From the IMG/VR virus record IMGVR_UViG_3300024520_003924, positions 1-20,835 of that record: 20,835 nt of DNA; one strand, written 5' to 3'. Within the stretch, counting starts at the first letter, position 1. Each line of letters begins with the position of its first letter. This document shows, piece after piece, positions 13,446 to 19,840 of this stretch. Position numbers and translations under genes: made by a program. This DNA is from a virus. The notes below the pieces were generated by a model. The model did no database searches. It was not told the DNA's origin and worked only from the letters and a program-made list of their open reading frames with translations.

Positions 13446-16400
13446 AACTTGCCGACTTCAGAGTCCTGGGCATGCTCCCGCTTCAGGACCACCGCGGGAT
13501 CCTTCCGCAGAACCGAGAGAAGGTCATGTGTGGCCGGGTCGAGGGTCGGCGAGACCTTGGCCAGTGGGTCATTGAGGGCCATGAAGGATCTCAGTCGGCA
13601 GTAATGACGTCAGGTGACCTTATCGGCGGAATGCACTTCCCGACCGCCAGCACCGCGCTACGTCAGCACGGGTCTTGGTTGTTCGCGGCTCCAGGCGTCG
13701 CGCTGTCGAACTCCAAGAAGGAGACCACGACCAAGTCTGATAATTCGGTCACTCGCACCCGCGCTCAGGACAAGAAGAAGAAGAGCGATAGCCGCACCGT
13801 CAGCGTGGGCCTGGCTGGAAACTCACGCTGGGCCGCGGACCCGAGATATCGCGCGCAGGTCGCAGGCCTTCACCCAGACGCGGCAGACGTCTCTGTAGGT
13901 CAGCCGCTGATCGTCCTGGCCTCGACGAACGAGAACAGCCAAGAACTGCTGGCATTCGCGACCGGCGGCGCGCCATTGGTGGCGGTCAACAAGGCAGGAG
14001 ATCCCAAGCTGGGAACCCTGGTCTACGACCTCGACAAAGACGACAAGCCAGACAAGGATCGGGCAGCCCGACTGCATACCTTCTGGCGGGTGGCAAAGCT
14101 GGCGGGCGGCAAGTGTCTAGGCGGGAATGACACACTGGCTTGGCAACTGACCCTGTCCGGTAAAGACGGGCTGGACGGGCGAGGCCTCGTCTATGACACG
14201 CCGGGCGCCTCCAGCGGCGCCAGCGGCGAAGCTCGAGAAGAGGGAGGGGTCCCCAAGCAGGGCGAGGAGGGCGACCCAGAGGGCCAGTACGGGAAGGTCA
14301 CTAACACCCAGGAGCACATGAAGAAGCTCCTCGAGAACTACCAGGAGCGGACCCAGGGAAAGACGCCGAACCAGCCAGAGGCCCCAGAGCGGAGGCCAGG
14401 CGACGAGACGCAGACCCGACCGCCGCCCGAGAAGACCGAAACGCGGCCCAAGGAGGAGCCGCCAAAAGAGAAAGAAGAGCCGCCCAAAGACAAACCGCCG
14501 GAACCATTGGCCGCTGGCTTCGTCCTCGCGTCGATCACCGCGCGCGCGGGTGGGTTCCTCGAGGTTGGCGATCAGGGGGACGTCCACAGGATCGGGACCA
14601 CCGTTGACGGCGAGCCCGTCAACGCGGCACATATCTCCTGCGACGCGCTCTATAAGAACTCCATGGGCGACGGGCCGCTGGACTTTGAAACTCAACCATG
14701 GGAGGACCCAACTCTTGGTGGCCCCTTCCTGAGCCCAGTCCACCTTCGCTGGGACGGTGGCGTAGCCCACGGCTGGTGCGGCGGAACCGCTCCAGGCAAG
14801 TGGCGGTGGGCTGCTGAGACTTTCTTTTTTATTCCACAGGACGAGACCAAGACAGTCACAGGCCGCAGGCGAGACCCGAAGAAGAAGAAGGTCACGCCCA
14901 AGGGTCCGAAGAAACCGCCCAAGTCAGACACAGGACCACCGAAGGAGTGCCAGACCACTCCAGGCGGTGGCGGGACTGGGGCGGGGACGACATATGACCC
15001 AGGCCCAGTCACCCGCGGAGACGGCTCGATCTCAGGCACGGGCTTACCGACGTCAGGCGGGACGACTGGCGATATAGGCCCTTTCTCAGACATGGGAGGG
15101 AACTGGGTTCCGCAGACCTACCCAGGCGGCACTGGGCAGTATGCACCCAGTGGCTCTGAGCCGACGGATCTGGGCACAGACGGTGGCCCAAATTCAAACT
15201 CTGGGGCCGGTCAAACGACTGTCGGCGGCCAGCTTGAGAACTGGGACCCGCCCGAAGAATGGGTGGACCCTCCGGCGGGCTGGGGCGCATGGGACAAGGT
15301 TGACGGCTGGGACACTGGGCCCGGCTATCCAGGCGGGCAGCTCCCGCTAGACCCGGGGGGACTAGAGCCTACGAGGCCCGATCAGAAAGCAGGCGGCGGC
15401 GGCGGCAGTGGTCTAACAGGAGTCGGCCCCGGCGGGGCTTCAGGGACTGGATACCCGCCACCAAGCCGCGGCAACGGTTCAATCTCGGGGGGAGGTTTGC
15501 CAATTGGCGGCCTGTCTGTGTTTGGCGGCGGCACAATGACGCCAAGCACCTATTGGGCTCTAAACGGCGCTGGCGTTATTGACGAATACGGACGCCCAGC
15601 ACAGACGCCACCCCCCCGAGTAGGCGACTCAGACGCCGTGCGCAAAGCTCGAGGAGGGGGCGAGTCGAGCCGCACGCCGACAGCGCTGCAAAGTATGGGA
15701 TTCAATGGCGGGATTATCCTTGGCGGATATGCGACAGCCCAGGGGCAAACGGACTTCACCAACGGAGGCTGGATACAAGACCTGGTGAGCGTGCCTGCCA
15801 ATGCTGGGAATGTCGCGGCAATTACCGTCGTCGCTCAAGGAGACGGGACCTGGGAGTCATTTACCGCAGCTGGAGGAGGAGGCCAGGCGACCGCTGGCGG
15901 TATCGTGTTCGGGCCGCCAGAGTTCGTAGAGCCTAGCGTGCTCTACGCGCTCCAAAGCGGAGACTATAACCCAGGAGAGACAGCCTCTGGATCGGTCGGC
16001 GCTGGGCCGGTCGACCTCTTCCTGCCAGGCGGCGGGGCTAGCATGGTCTTCGGGACGCCTGGGTTCTCCGGCGTGCAGGGCGGCGGCGGCGTACGCCTTA
16101 CCCATACCCAGGTAGGCCTAGAGTTCGACGTCCTTACTTCGGCTGGGGTCTCGTCAGGCACCAGTCTGCTAGTCGGCGAGGGAGGCGTGCTTATCACGGG
16201 CCCGGTCCATGCGACAGGAAAGGCTACCTTCGACGACATAATAGACCCCACAGGGATCGCCTTCGCAGAGCAGGCCGCGCGACCTGCAAACTGGCCGAGC
16301 CCTGGCGCTGGCGTATTCCTCCCCGGGCTCTATGCAGGAGACACTGCAGGGTCCAACGAAGCCTGGTGGGTTCGCGACGACGGGACAGAGGTAGACCTTT

Positions 16401-16870
16401 CGCTTGCTAGCGGGACGTCGGTACTCGTGGCCGACGCTACGCACGTGTCAACGGTAGGCGCTGCAGAGCAGACGCTAAAGAGCTACCAGTTCAGCGCTGC
16501 CCAGCTGTCTATCGGTGACCAAGTCAAGATCACGGCGTGGGGCACCTTCGACGACGGATCGCAGACAGGTTCGGCGTTCCTGCGCTGGGGCGGGGCCGGT
16601 GGATTAAAGATCGGAACAGGGCAGGGTGACGGGGGCGACCCGTGGAGGATCGACGCGATAGTTTCTATAACCGCCGCGACTGAGCAGGAGGCGGCCGGGG
16701 TCACGATCTACACGAGCACAGGAACCACGTTCGTAGATCACACTTCGCACACGGAGGCGATCTCAGGCACGATCGACCTACTGCTGCGTGGAGACAACAC
16801 GGTAGGCTCAAACAACGACGCGGCAAGCGTCCGCGGCTGGAAGGTCGAGCTTATCCCGGCTGTGCCCTAG
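13442..16870 (+). CDS. Large Pro/Gly-rich tail fibre / receptor-binding protein
   Basis: This 1142-residue protein starts at ATG 13442, overlapping the glycosyltransferase stop (ATGA). Parts: a globular N-terminus (1-85), probably the tail anchor; a Lys/Ser/Thr-rich linker (88-118); a second globular part (119-250); a Gly/Glu linker and a Pro/Glu/Lys hinge (308-356, with RPPPEK and two EEPPK units); a beta domain with Trp and Gly (357-465); a Lys/Pro linker (466-502); a long Gly/Pro/Trp-rich low-complexity region (503-740) with a duplicated 12-residue motif; and a C-terminal beta part. Residues 930-985 (DPTGIAFAEQAARPANWP, then AWWVRDDGTEVDLS) match the stretch that often precedes receptor-binding heads, and 990-1142 look like a jelly-roll head. 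It probably recognises the host surface. Confidence 0.65.
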   Translation: MKLADFRVLGMLPLQDHRGILPQNREKVMCGRVEGRRDLGQWVIEGHEGSQSAVMTSGDLIGGMHFPTASTALRQHGSWLFAAPGVALSNSKKETTTKSDNSVTRTRAQDKKKKSDSRTVSVGLAGNSRWAADPRYRAQVAGLHPDAADVSVGQPLIVLASTNENSQELLAFATGGAPLVAVNKAGDPKLGTLVYDLDKDDKPDKDRAARLHTFWRVAKLAGGKCLGGNDTLAWQLTLSGKDGLDGRGLVYDTPGASSGASGEAREEGGVPKQGEEGDPEGQYGKVTNTQEHMKKLLENYQERTQGKTPNQPEAPERRPGDETQTRPPPEKTETRPKEEPPKEKEEPPKDKPPEPLAAGFVLASITARAGGFLEVGDQGDVHRIGTTVDGEPVNAAHISCDALYKNSMGDGPLDFETQPWEDPTLGGPFLSPVHLRWDGGVAHGWCGGTAPGKWRWAAETFFFIPQDETKTVTGRRRDPKKKKVTPKGPKKPPKSDTGPPKECQTTPGGGGTGAGTTYDPGPVTRGDGSISGTGLPTSGGTTGDIGPFSDMGGNWVPQTYPGGTGQYAPSGSEPTDLGTDGGPNSNSGAGQTTVGGQLENWDPPEEWVDPPAGWGAWDKVDGWDTGPGYPGGQLPLDPGGLEPTRPDQKAGGGGGSGLTGVGPGGASGTGYPPPSRGNGSISGGGLPIGGLSVFGGGTMTPSTYWALNGAGVIDEYGRPAQTPPPRVGDSDAVRKARGGGESSRTPTALQSMGFNGGIILGGYATAQGQTDFTNGGWIQDLVSVPANAGNVAAITVVAQGDGTWESFTAAGGGGQATAGGIVFGPPEFVEPSVLYALQSGDYNPGETASGSVGAGPVDLFLPGGGASMVFGTPGFSGVQGGGGVRLTHTQVGLEFDVLTSAGVSSGTSLLVGEGGVLITGPVHATGKATFDDIIDPTGIAFAEQAARPANWPSPGAGVFLPGLYAGDTAGSNEAWWVRDDGTEVDLSLASGTSVLVADATHVSTVGAAEQTLKSYQFSAAQLSIGDQVKITAWGTFDDGSQTGSAFLRWGGAGGLKIGTGQGDGGDPWRIDAIVSITAATEQEAAGVTIYTSTGTTFVDHTSHTEAISGTIDLLLRGDNTVGSNNDAASVRGWKVELIPAVP
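14363..14509 (+). repeat. Proline-rich hinge with EEPPK repeats in the fibre
   Basis: Residues 308-356 of the fibre contain about one Pro in three or four, including RPPPEK and consecutive EEPPKEK and EEPPKDK units. This is a protein-level low-complexity repeat, probably an extended, rigid hinge between two folded parts. Its make-up recalls the Pro-rich targets of hydroxyproline glycosyltransferases. Confidence 0.6.
15014..15049 (+). repeat. Copy 1 of a duplicated fibre motif (RGDGSISGTGLP)
   Basis: Residues 525-536 of the fibre. Ten of twelve residues equal those of copy 2, which lies 151 residues downstream. It marks the start of one Gly-rich module, and copy 2 marks another, so the low-complexity region probably arose by duplication. 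Copy 1 contains an RGD triplet. Confidence 0.6.
15467..15502 (+). repeat. Copy 2 of the duplicated fibre motif (RGNGSISGGGLP)
   Basis: Residues 676-687 of the fibre. It matches copy 1 except for Asn instead of Asp and Gly instead of Thr. At the DNA level the copies differ at many third positions, so the duplication is old or under protein-level selection. Confidence 0.6.
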
Positions 16871-16877
16871 TGGCTTT

Positions 16878-16886
16878 TGTTACACT
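16878..16886 (+). promoter_or_regulatory. Extended -10 promoter candidate before the coiled-coil gene
   Basis: TGTTACACT is an extended -10 element (TG-n-TACACT), nearly identical to the one before the tape-measure candidate. A start site near 16893 would leave a leader of about 19 bases containing AAGGAGC. No clear -35 hexamer is visible. Confidence 0.4.
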
Positions 16887-16911
16887 CTGCTCCCGAACCC
16901 AAGGAGCACGC

Positions 16912-17397
16912 ATGGCCCAAGCTGAAACACTGGCAGAGTCTGATCCCTTCGCGCACATGGAGCCGATCTCAATCGAACTGACGCCGCTCCAGGCCCGTGC
17001 GTTCGAGCTTGTCAGAGCCCGAAGCGAAGAGCGCATGGCAGAGATCGCACGCCTTCAGTCTCAGATCAAGACTATCCAGGGACAGATTCAGAAGATCGCC
17101 CAGGACGCGGATACGACCTACACGGGGACCCTGGGACAGATCGCGATCGAGCATGGGCGCGAGTCGATCCCTACGCAGGCAGAACTATCAGTTGTTGACG
17201 GTGTGCCGCGGTTCTCGTGGCGTGAGGACATGGGGCAGCCGCCACCCCAGTCTTCGGCGCGGAAGGTGCTCCAGCGAGCCAAGAAGAGAAAAGCACACAA
17301 CGGGACCACCCGATCCGTTGACGTCAACGGGAAGAGAGTCCCAGCGGCCAGGGCAAAGGCCGCGAAGAAGAGCAAGAAGAAGACAGCGAAGGCCTAG
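16912..17397 (+). CDS. Coiled-coil protein with Lys-rich C-terminus, function unknown
   Basis: A 161-residue protein. I choose ATG 16912 because AAGGAG stands at the right distance; a GTG at 16870 would couple to the fibre stop but has no Shine-Dalgarno. Residues 23-64 are a predicted coiled coil (LQARAFELVRARSEERMAE, then ARLQSQIKTIQGQIQKIA). The centre has FSWREDMGQPPPQ, and the last 50 residues are strongly basic (AKKRKAH, then KKSKKKTAKA), like histone tails. It may bind DNA or the acidic surface of a virion protein; the family is not recognised. It may have its own promoter inside the end of the fibre gene. The stop shares a CTAG with the opposing gene. Confidence 0.65.
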   Translation: MAQAETLAESDPFAHMEPISIELTPLQARAFELVRARSEERMAEIARLQSQIKTIQGQIQKIAQDADTTYTGTLGQIAIEHGRESIPTQAELSVVDGVPRFSWREDMGQPPPQSSARKVLQRAKKRKAHNGTTRSVDVNGKRVPAARAKAAKKSKKKTAKA

Positions 17398-17546
17398 CCG
17401 TCAGTCCAGACCGCGAGTATGCGCCGGGTTACTTCCCTAGCCCGGTGCAGTTCGAGCTCGAGCAGGGCGAGTGCTAGCGCCTCTGCCTCCTCCGGAGTCA
17501 GGGTCTCTGTTTTTGTTTTCTGAACCAGGCCTTCTAATTTGGTCAT
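17394..17546 (-). CDS. Small acidic helical protein (50 residues)
   Basis: An ATG at 17546 on the minus strand opens 50 codons to TAG (17394-17396). The product starts MTKLEGLVQKTKTETL, continues with a Leu/Glu-rich helix (PEEAEALALALLELELHRAR) and ends in REVTRRILAVWTDG: an amphipathic, well-formed helical protein and not the random composition of a chance frame. No Shine-Dalgarno is present, but TAGCCT stands exactly six bases before the ATG, as at three other genes here. It fills an otherwise empty 170-base gap between two plus-strand genes. Function unknown; a small regulator or inhibitor is possible. Confidence 0.5.
   Translation of the reverse strand: MTKLEGLVQKTKTETLTPEEAEALALALLELELHRAREVTRRILAVWTDG
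17513..17540 (+). promoter_or_regulatory. Weak promoter candidate for the resolvase gene
   Basis: TTGTTT (17513-17518) and TAATTT (17535-17540) are 16 bases apart in a locally AT-rich stretch. They would start a transcript near 17547, about 22 bases before the resolvase start. The resolvase gene lacks a coupled upstream neighbour and needs some promoter. The hexamers are poor. Confidence 0.25.
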
Positions 17547-17552
17547 ACAGGC

Positions 17553-17558
17553 AGGCTA
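17553..17558 (-). promoter_or_regulatory. Leaderless -10 candidate of the 50-residue gene
   Basis: TAGCCT on the minus strand ends six bases before the ATG at 17546. It has the same TANNNT and spacing as the elements before 749, 802 and 8203. No convincing -35 hexamer is present. Confidence 0.35.
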
Positions 17559-17568
17559 CAACCACCCT

Positions 17569-18105
17569 GTGACGCCGATAGAGTTCTTCTTACCCGGGCC
17601 CACCTTTTCCTGGCGGGAGAAGAAAAAGAAGAGGACAGGCCAGCACCCAGCGGTCAAAGGGAACAGCATGGCGCTGTTCCGGGTCAATGGGCAGCCTAGG
17701 ATATCCCCCTCGGGCCGCACCCGCGCGGCCCAGGCTGCGCTCGTTAAGGCCCTGCTGGAGGTGCCTGAGAGGCCGCTGGTGCCCTGGGCAGCGGACATTC
17801 GACTAGACGTGCTGTTCGTCTTGGGCGTGCCTGCCAGCTGGCCGCGTTGGAAGCGAGAGGCGGCGCTGGACGGAGCCATTAGACCTACTGCGACAGGCAG
17901 AGGTGATCGCGGAAACTATCTCAAAATGTTTGAAGACGGGCTGGAGGGCGCGGGCTTTCTCGCTGACGACGGGCAGATCTGCGCTGGCGAGGTCGGCAAG
18001 GCCTACGGGCCCCTGCCTGGGTTCAGGATCCGGCTCGAGGCGCTGCCAGCGGGCCCGACCTCAGCAGCAGAGGCCCGCGAGCTCTCAGCCACGGAGCTAT
18101 TCTAG
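17569..18105 (+). CDS. RusA-like Holliday junction resolvase
   Basis: From GTG 17569 the protein has 178 residues and opens IEFFLPGPTFSW, the typical RusA start (a TTG at 17539 would add ten residues). RusA enzymes cut four-way DNA junctions as dimers and clear branched phage DNA. Family blocks seen: GVPASWPRWKREAAL (86-100), IRPTATGRGDRGNYLKMFED (104-123) and FLADDGQICAGEVGKAYG (130-147), matching 'P-SW--K', 'kPD-DN--K---D-L' and 'dD-qi--l---K-y'. The family's D-x-D-N reads D113-R-G115-N116 here, so the second catalytic Asp is replaced by Gly, while D113 and D133/D134 remain. Lys/Arg-rich insertions (17-50) make it longer than E. coli RusA. The end overlaps the convergent zinc-module gene by nine bases. 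Confidence 0.7.
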   Translation: MTPIEFFLPGPTFSWREKKKKRTGQHPAVKGNSMALFRVNGQPRISPSGRTRAAQAALVKALLEVPERPLVPWAADIRLDVLFVLGVPASWPRWKREAALDGAIRPTATGRGDRGNYLKMFEDGLEGAGFLADDGQICAGEVGKAYGPLPGFRIRLEALPAGPTSAAEARELSATELF

Positions 18106-18594
18106 GCTCTCGAGCCTGCAATCAGTCCCGTAGGGCGCGCGCCACCGGACCAGGCAGGCTGGCTCTCGTTGGTATGACGGGCCACCGCAGCGCTCGCAGG
18201 CCTGGCGGCGGAGGGCCCGGTCGCAGCGGGTGCATACTGTCCGCGTCGCGAACTGCCTATCGCCGTCTTGGACCTGGCACCAGCGGCAGACCCTGCCTAT
18301 CGCCGCGCGGCGGCGGCGCTTGATCCCGGCGGCGTGCCTGGCCCGAGCTCCAGGTCTCTGCCGGTAGGCCCGCCCAGCACACTCGCGGTTGCAGTGCCGC
18401 GCGGTGGCTAGGCGGCTCGCGATCACCCACGACCCGCTGCAGGGCTGGTAGGCGCAGGTCCTGCTCGCTGGCGGGCGCCGGTGGTAGTCGCGGTTCCCGC
18501 AGTACTTGGTGCAGTACCGCTTAGAGGCCCGGTGCTTGGCAGGGTCCCACGAGCGCTCGCAGCCCTGCGAGACGCATGCTACGAGCACAGCCAC
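18097..18594 (-). CDS. Protein with three or more tandem Cys-rich zinc modules
   Basis: A 165-residue, Arg-rich protein starting at GTG 18594 (GTG 18588 is possible), overlapping the membrane-peptide gene. Modules 1 and 2 have the same form: C7-X4-C12-X15-C28-X3-C32 and C47-X4-C52-X15-C68-X3-C72, each followed by a Tyr-x-Arg-Arg/Gln-Arg end. All ligands are exactly 40 residues apart. Module 3 is C103-X2-C106-X14-C121-X2-C124, and a last knuckle holds C133-X2-C136 and C147. The CX4C...CX3C module with a YRRR-like end is known in small actinobacterial and phage zinc proteins. DNA or RNA binding is likely from the charge; no catalytic motif is visible. It is the last gene of the minus-strand operon. 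Confidence 0.65.
   Translation of the reverse strand: MAVLVACVSQGCERSWDPAKHRASKRYCTKYCGNRDYHRRPPASRTCAYQPCSGSWVIASRLATARHCNRECAGRAYRQRPGARARHAAGIKRRRRAAIGRVCRWCQVQDGDRQFATRTVCTRCDRALRRQACERCGGPSYQREPACLVRWRAPYGTDCRLESLE
18104..18117. terminator. Small hairpin at a convergent gene junction
   Basis: AGGCT (18104-18108) and AGCCT (18113-18117) pair around a CTCG loop, at the point where the resolvase and zinc-module genes meet end to end. It could slow transcription from both sides, but it has only five pairs and no T-tract, so it is a weak candidate. Confidence 0.2.
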
Positions 18595-18668
18595 GCGATC
18601 AGCGCCGCGGAGAGAACGAGCGCTAAGAAGCCGCCTATGGCGGTCAGATACTCATTCTGGAGGCTCAT
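18579..18668 (-). CDS. Single-helix membrane peptide (29 residues)
   Basis: ATG 18668 is coupled to the upstream gene by ATGA and has GAGG 11 bases before it. After a polar start (MSLQNEY), residues 8-27 form one hydrophobic helix (LTAIGGFLALVLSAALIAWL), ending LCS. It is therefore a one-pass membrane peptide with the N-terminus short and polar. Small holin-like or regulatory membrane peptides have this form, but no lysis gene lies beside it. The 16-base overlap with the next start supports translation. Confidence 0.5.
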   Translation of the reverse strand: MSLQNEYLTAIGGFLALVLSAALIAWLCS

Positions 18669-18868
18669 GGCGCATGTGCCTCGTTCGGGAGCAGTCCTCC
18701 AGGCGCGCTGTACCGGGCCTGGAGTTCCTCCCATACCTTCGGGAACGCGCCCTTGAGCCTCTCCGCGTTGTCCGAGTCGGCCTGGCGCATTGCGCCCATG
18801 ACCAGGCTGTAGAATGGGAACCCGTGGCGCTCGACCGCGCGGCTCTGCTGATACTCGTGGAGGCTCAT
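18665..18868 (-). CDS. Small protein of unknown function (67 residues)
   Basis: Starts MSLHEYQQSRAVERHGFPFY and continues with helices (LVMGAMRQADSDNAERLKGA, FPKVWEELQARYSAPG). ATG 18868 and the stop at 18665-18667 are both in ATGA overlaps with their neighbours. It resembles small phage proteins of about this size that carry a 'F-LV--AMR-AD--N---L' pattern, with no assigned role that I can recall. No Cys and no membrane segment. Confidence 0.6.
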   Translation of the reverse strand: MSLHEYQQSRAVERHGFPFYSLVMGAMRQADSDNAERLKGAFPKVWEELQARYSAPGGLLPNEAHAP

Positions 18869-19068
18869 TGGGTCGCTCCGTGGTGCAGGACCATAGACCG
18901 CAGCCCAGCCGCCCGGTCAGGCCTGCCAGCACGTAGGGCGCAATGCTTCGCTGCATATTCGTCCAGCTTCGCCAGCGCCCGCAGCCCGAGCTTGACCCGG
19001 ACCTCTGCCGAATCAGGCCCGACAATGGGCGGGCGGCCTGCGCCCCTCCGCTTGCCTCCGCGGCTCAT
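18865..19068 (-). CDS. Ribbon-helix-helix-like DNA-binding protein with basic N-terminal arm
   Basis: A 67-residue protein. It starts SRGGKRRGAGRPPIV, a basic GRP arm similar to an AT-hook and common at the start of small phage DNA-binding proteins. Next come a short strand (EVRVKLG), a helix (LRALAKLDEYAAKHCAL), a turn with RPDRA, and a second helix (AAGLRSMVLHHGA), which fits a ribbon-helix-helix fold. A transcription regulator is the likeliest role. Both ends are in ATGA overlaps. It is distinct in sequence from the regulator at the left end of the window. Confidence 0.6.
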   Translation of the reverse strand: MSRGGKRRGAGRPPIVGPDSAEVRVKLGLRALAKLDEYAAKHCALRAGRPDRAAGLRSMVLHHGATQ

Positions 19069-19346
19069 GAAGCCGGCCCGAACGCCGGCCCGCCCGACGG
19101 AAGGTCTTCGACGTTCGTCTCGGCGTGGTCTTCGGGGTCGTCGCCGCTCGTGGACTCGTCGTGCGTCTCGCCGTCGTCGGTCGGGCTCAATTCTTCGACC
19201 TGGGTAAAATACTTGTCCCAGGTCACGAGCGGGATCCAGACGGTCTCACCTTCAGGCCCGACGGCTTCGACGGTCGGCCCGAAGGTGCCAGCGCGCATAC
19301 CGACCTTGGAGAACCGCGCGCCATGCTCGTTTTCGTATGTGCTCAT
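19065..19346 (-). CDS. Small protein with acidic tail (93 residues)
   Basis: I start it at ATG 19346 (MSTYENEHGARF) because this ATG overlaps the previous stop; an upstream in-frame start would run into the previous gene. Residues 1-50 form strands (ARFSKVGMRAGTFG, then ETVWIPLVTWDKYF), and residues 52-80 are strongly acidic (DDGETHDES, then GDDPEDHAETNVED). The family is not recognised. Acidic tails of this kind occur in DNA-mimic or anti-restriction proteins, but that is speculation. Confidence 0.6.
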   Translation of the reverse strand: MSTYENEHGARFSKVGMRAGTFGPTVEAVGPEGETVWIPLVTWDKYFTQVEELSPTDDGETHDESTSGDDPEDHAETNVEDLPSGGPAFGPAS

Positions 19347-19525
19347 GCGTAGTCCCGCCACACCCCTAGGCTCGGCTCCGATTCACAGATCCGCACGACC
19401 TCGCTGGCCGGATCCGCGCTCTGCCCCAGTCCCACGCTGGGGCCTGGCCACCACCTACCACCGTCTGGGTCGATCACAGACCACCCGTAGTCGTTCTTCT
19501 CCGCGCGTAGGTTGCTCTCGCTCAT
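19343..19525 (-). CDS. Small protein of unknown function (60 residues)
   Basis: Starts MSESNLRAEKNDYGWSVIDP and continues DGGRWWPGPSVGLGQSADPA, then SEVVRICESEPSLGVWRDYA. The first 25 residues suggest a two-strand hairpin with Trp residues. ATGA overlaps on both sides support expression within the operon. I recognise no family. Confidence 0.55.
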   Translation of the reverse strand: MSESNLRAEKNDYGWSVIDPDGGRWWPGPSVGLGQSADPASEVVRICESEPSLGVWRDYA

Positions 19526-19668
19526 GCTTCCAGTTCCTTTGATTTTGCGGCCTGGAGCTCAGCGCCGAGCCGCGCCCAGAAAACGTCTTCGTTGCTCTCG
19601 CCCGTTCCGCTGCCGACTATGGCAGCGTTGAGGGCCTGGTTTATGGCGGACTTGATTGGGTCGTTCAT
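19522..19668 (-). CDS. Small helical protein (48 residues)
   Basis: ATG 19668 to TGA 19522-19524 gives a protein starting MNDPIKSAINQALNAAIVGS, followed by GTGESNEDVFWARLGAELQA and AKSKELEA. It forms two helices with a Gly/Ser turn. It fills exactly the space between its neighbours, with ATGA overlaps at both ends, which is the main evidence that it is real. No family recognised. Confidence 0.55.
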   Translation of the reverse strand: MNDPIKSAINQALNAAIVGSGTGESNEDVFWARLGAELQAAKSKELEA

Positions 19669-19838
19669 GCCTCGACCTCGACGACGAACAGCATGACGCC
19701 GTCAGCGGTGTAGACGTGGACGTCGGCGCCTTCGTCCGCGGCGCGCTCGCGAATCTCGCAGCGCAGTTCGTCGCGGGCTGCGTCGTCGTCACCGTCCCAA
19801 GTCGCGGTCTCGTCCGTGGTCATGGTGTAGCTGGCCAT
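19665..19838 (-). CDS. Small acidic protein (57 residues)
   Basis: Starts MASYTMTTDETATWDGDDDA and continues with a helix (RDELRCEIRERAADE) and a strand pair (ADVHVYTADGVMLFVVEVE). ATG 19838 follows AGAGG in the minus-strand leader; a second Met lies five codons on. Two bases separate it from the previous gene, and its stop overlaps the next start. A small alpha/beta fold is likely; function unknown. Confidence 0.6.
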   Translation of the reverse strand: MASYTMTTDETATWDGDDDAARDELRCEIRERAADEGADVHVYTADGVMLFVVEVEA

Positions 19839-19840
19839 TC

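Noticed and set aside
14117-14770. Minus-strand open frame with membrane-like Leu-rich product opposite the fibre
   Set aside because: It is the antisense of the Pro/Glu/Lys-rich hinge, which automatically gives Leu/Phe/Gly-rich codons.
18506-19207. Plus-strand open frame of 233 codons across the small minus-strand genes
   Set aside because: The minus strand carries a regular series of ATGA overlaps and domain-like products, while the plus frame is Arg/Ser/Pro-rich without motifs.
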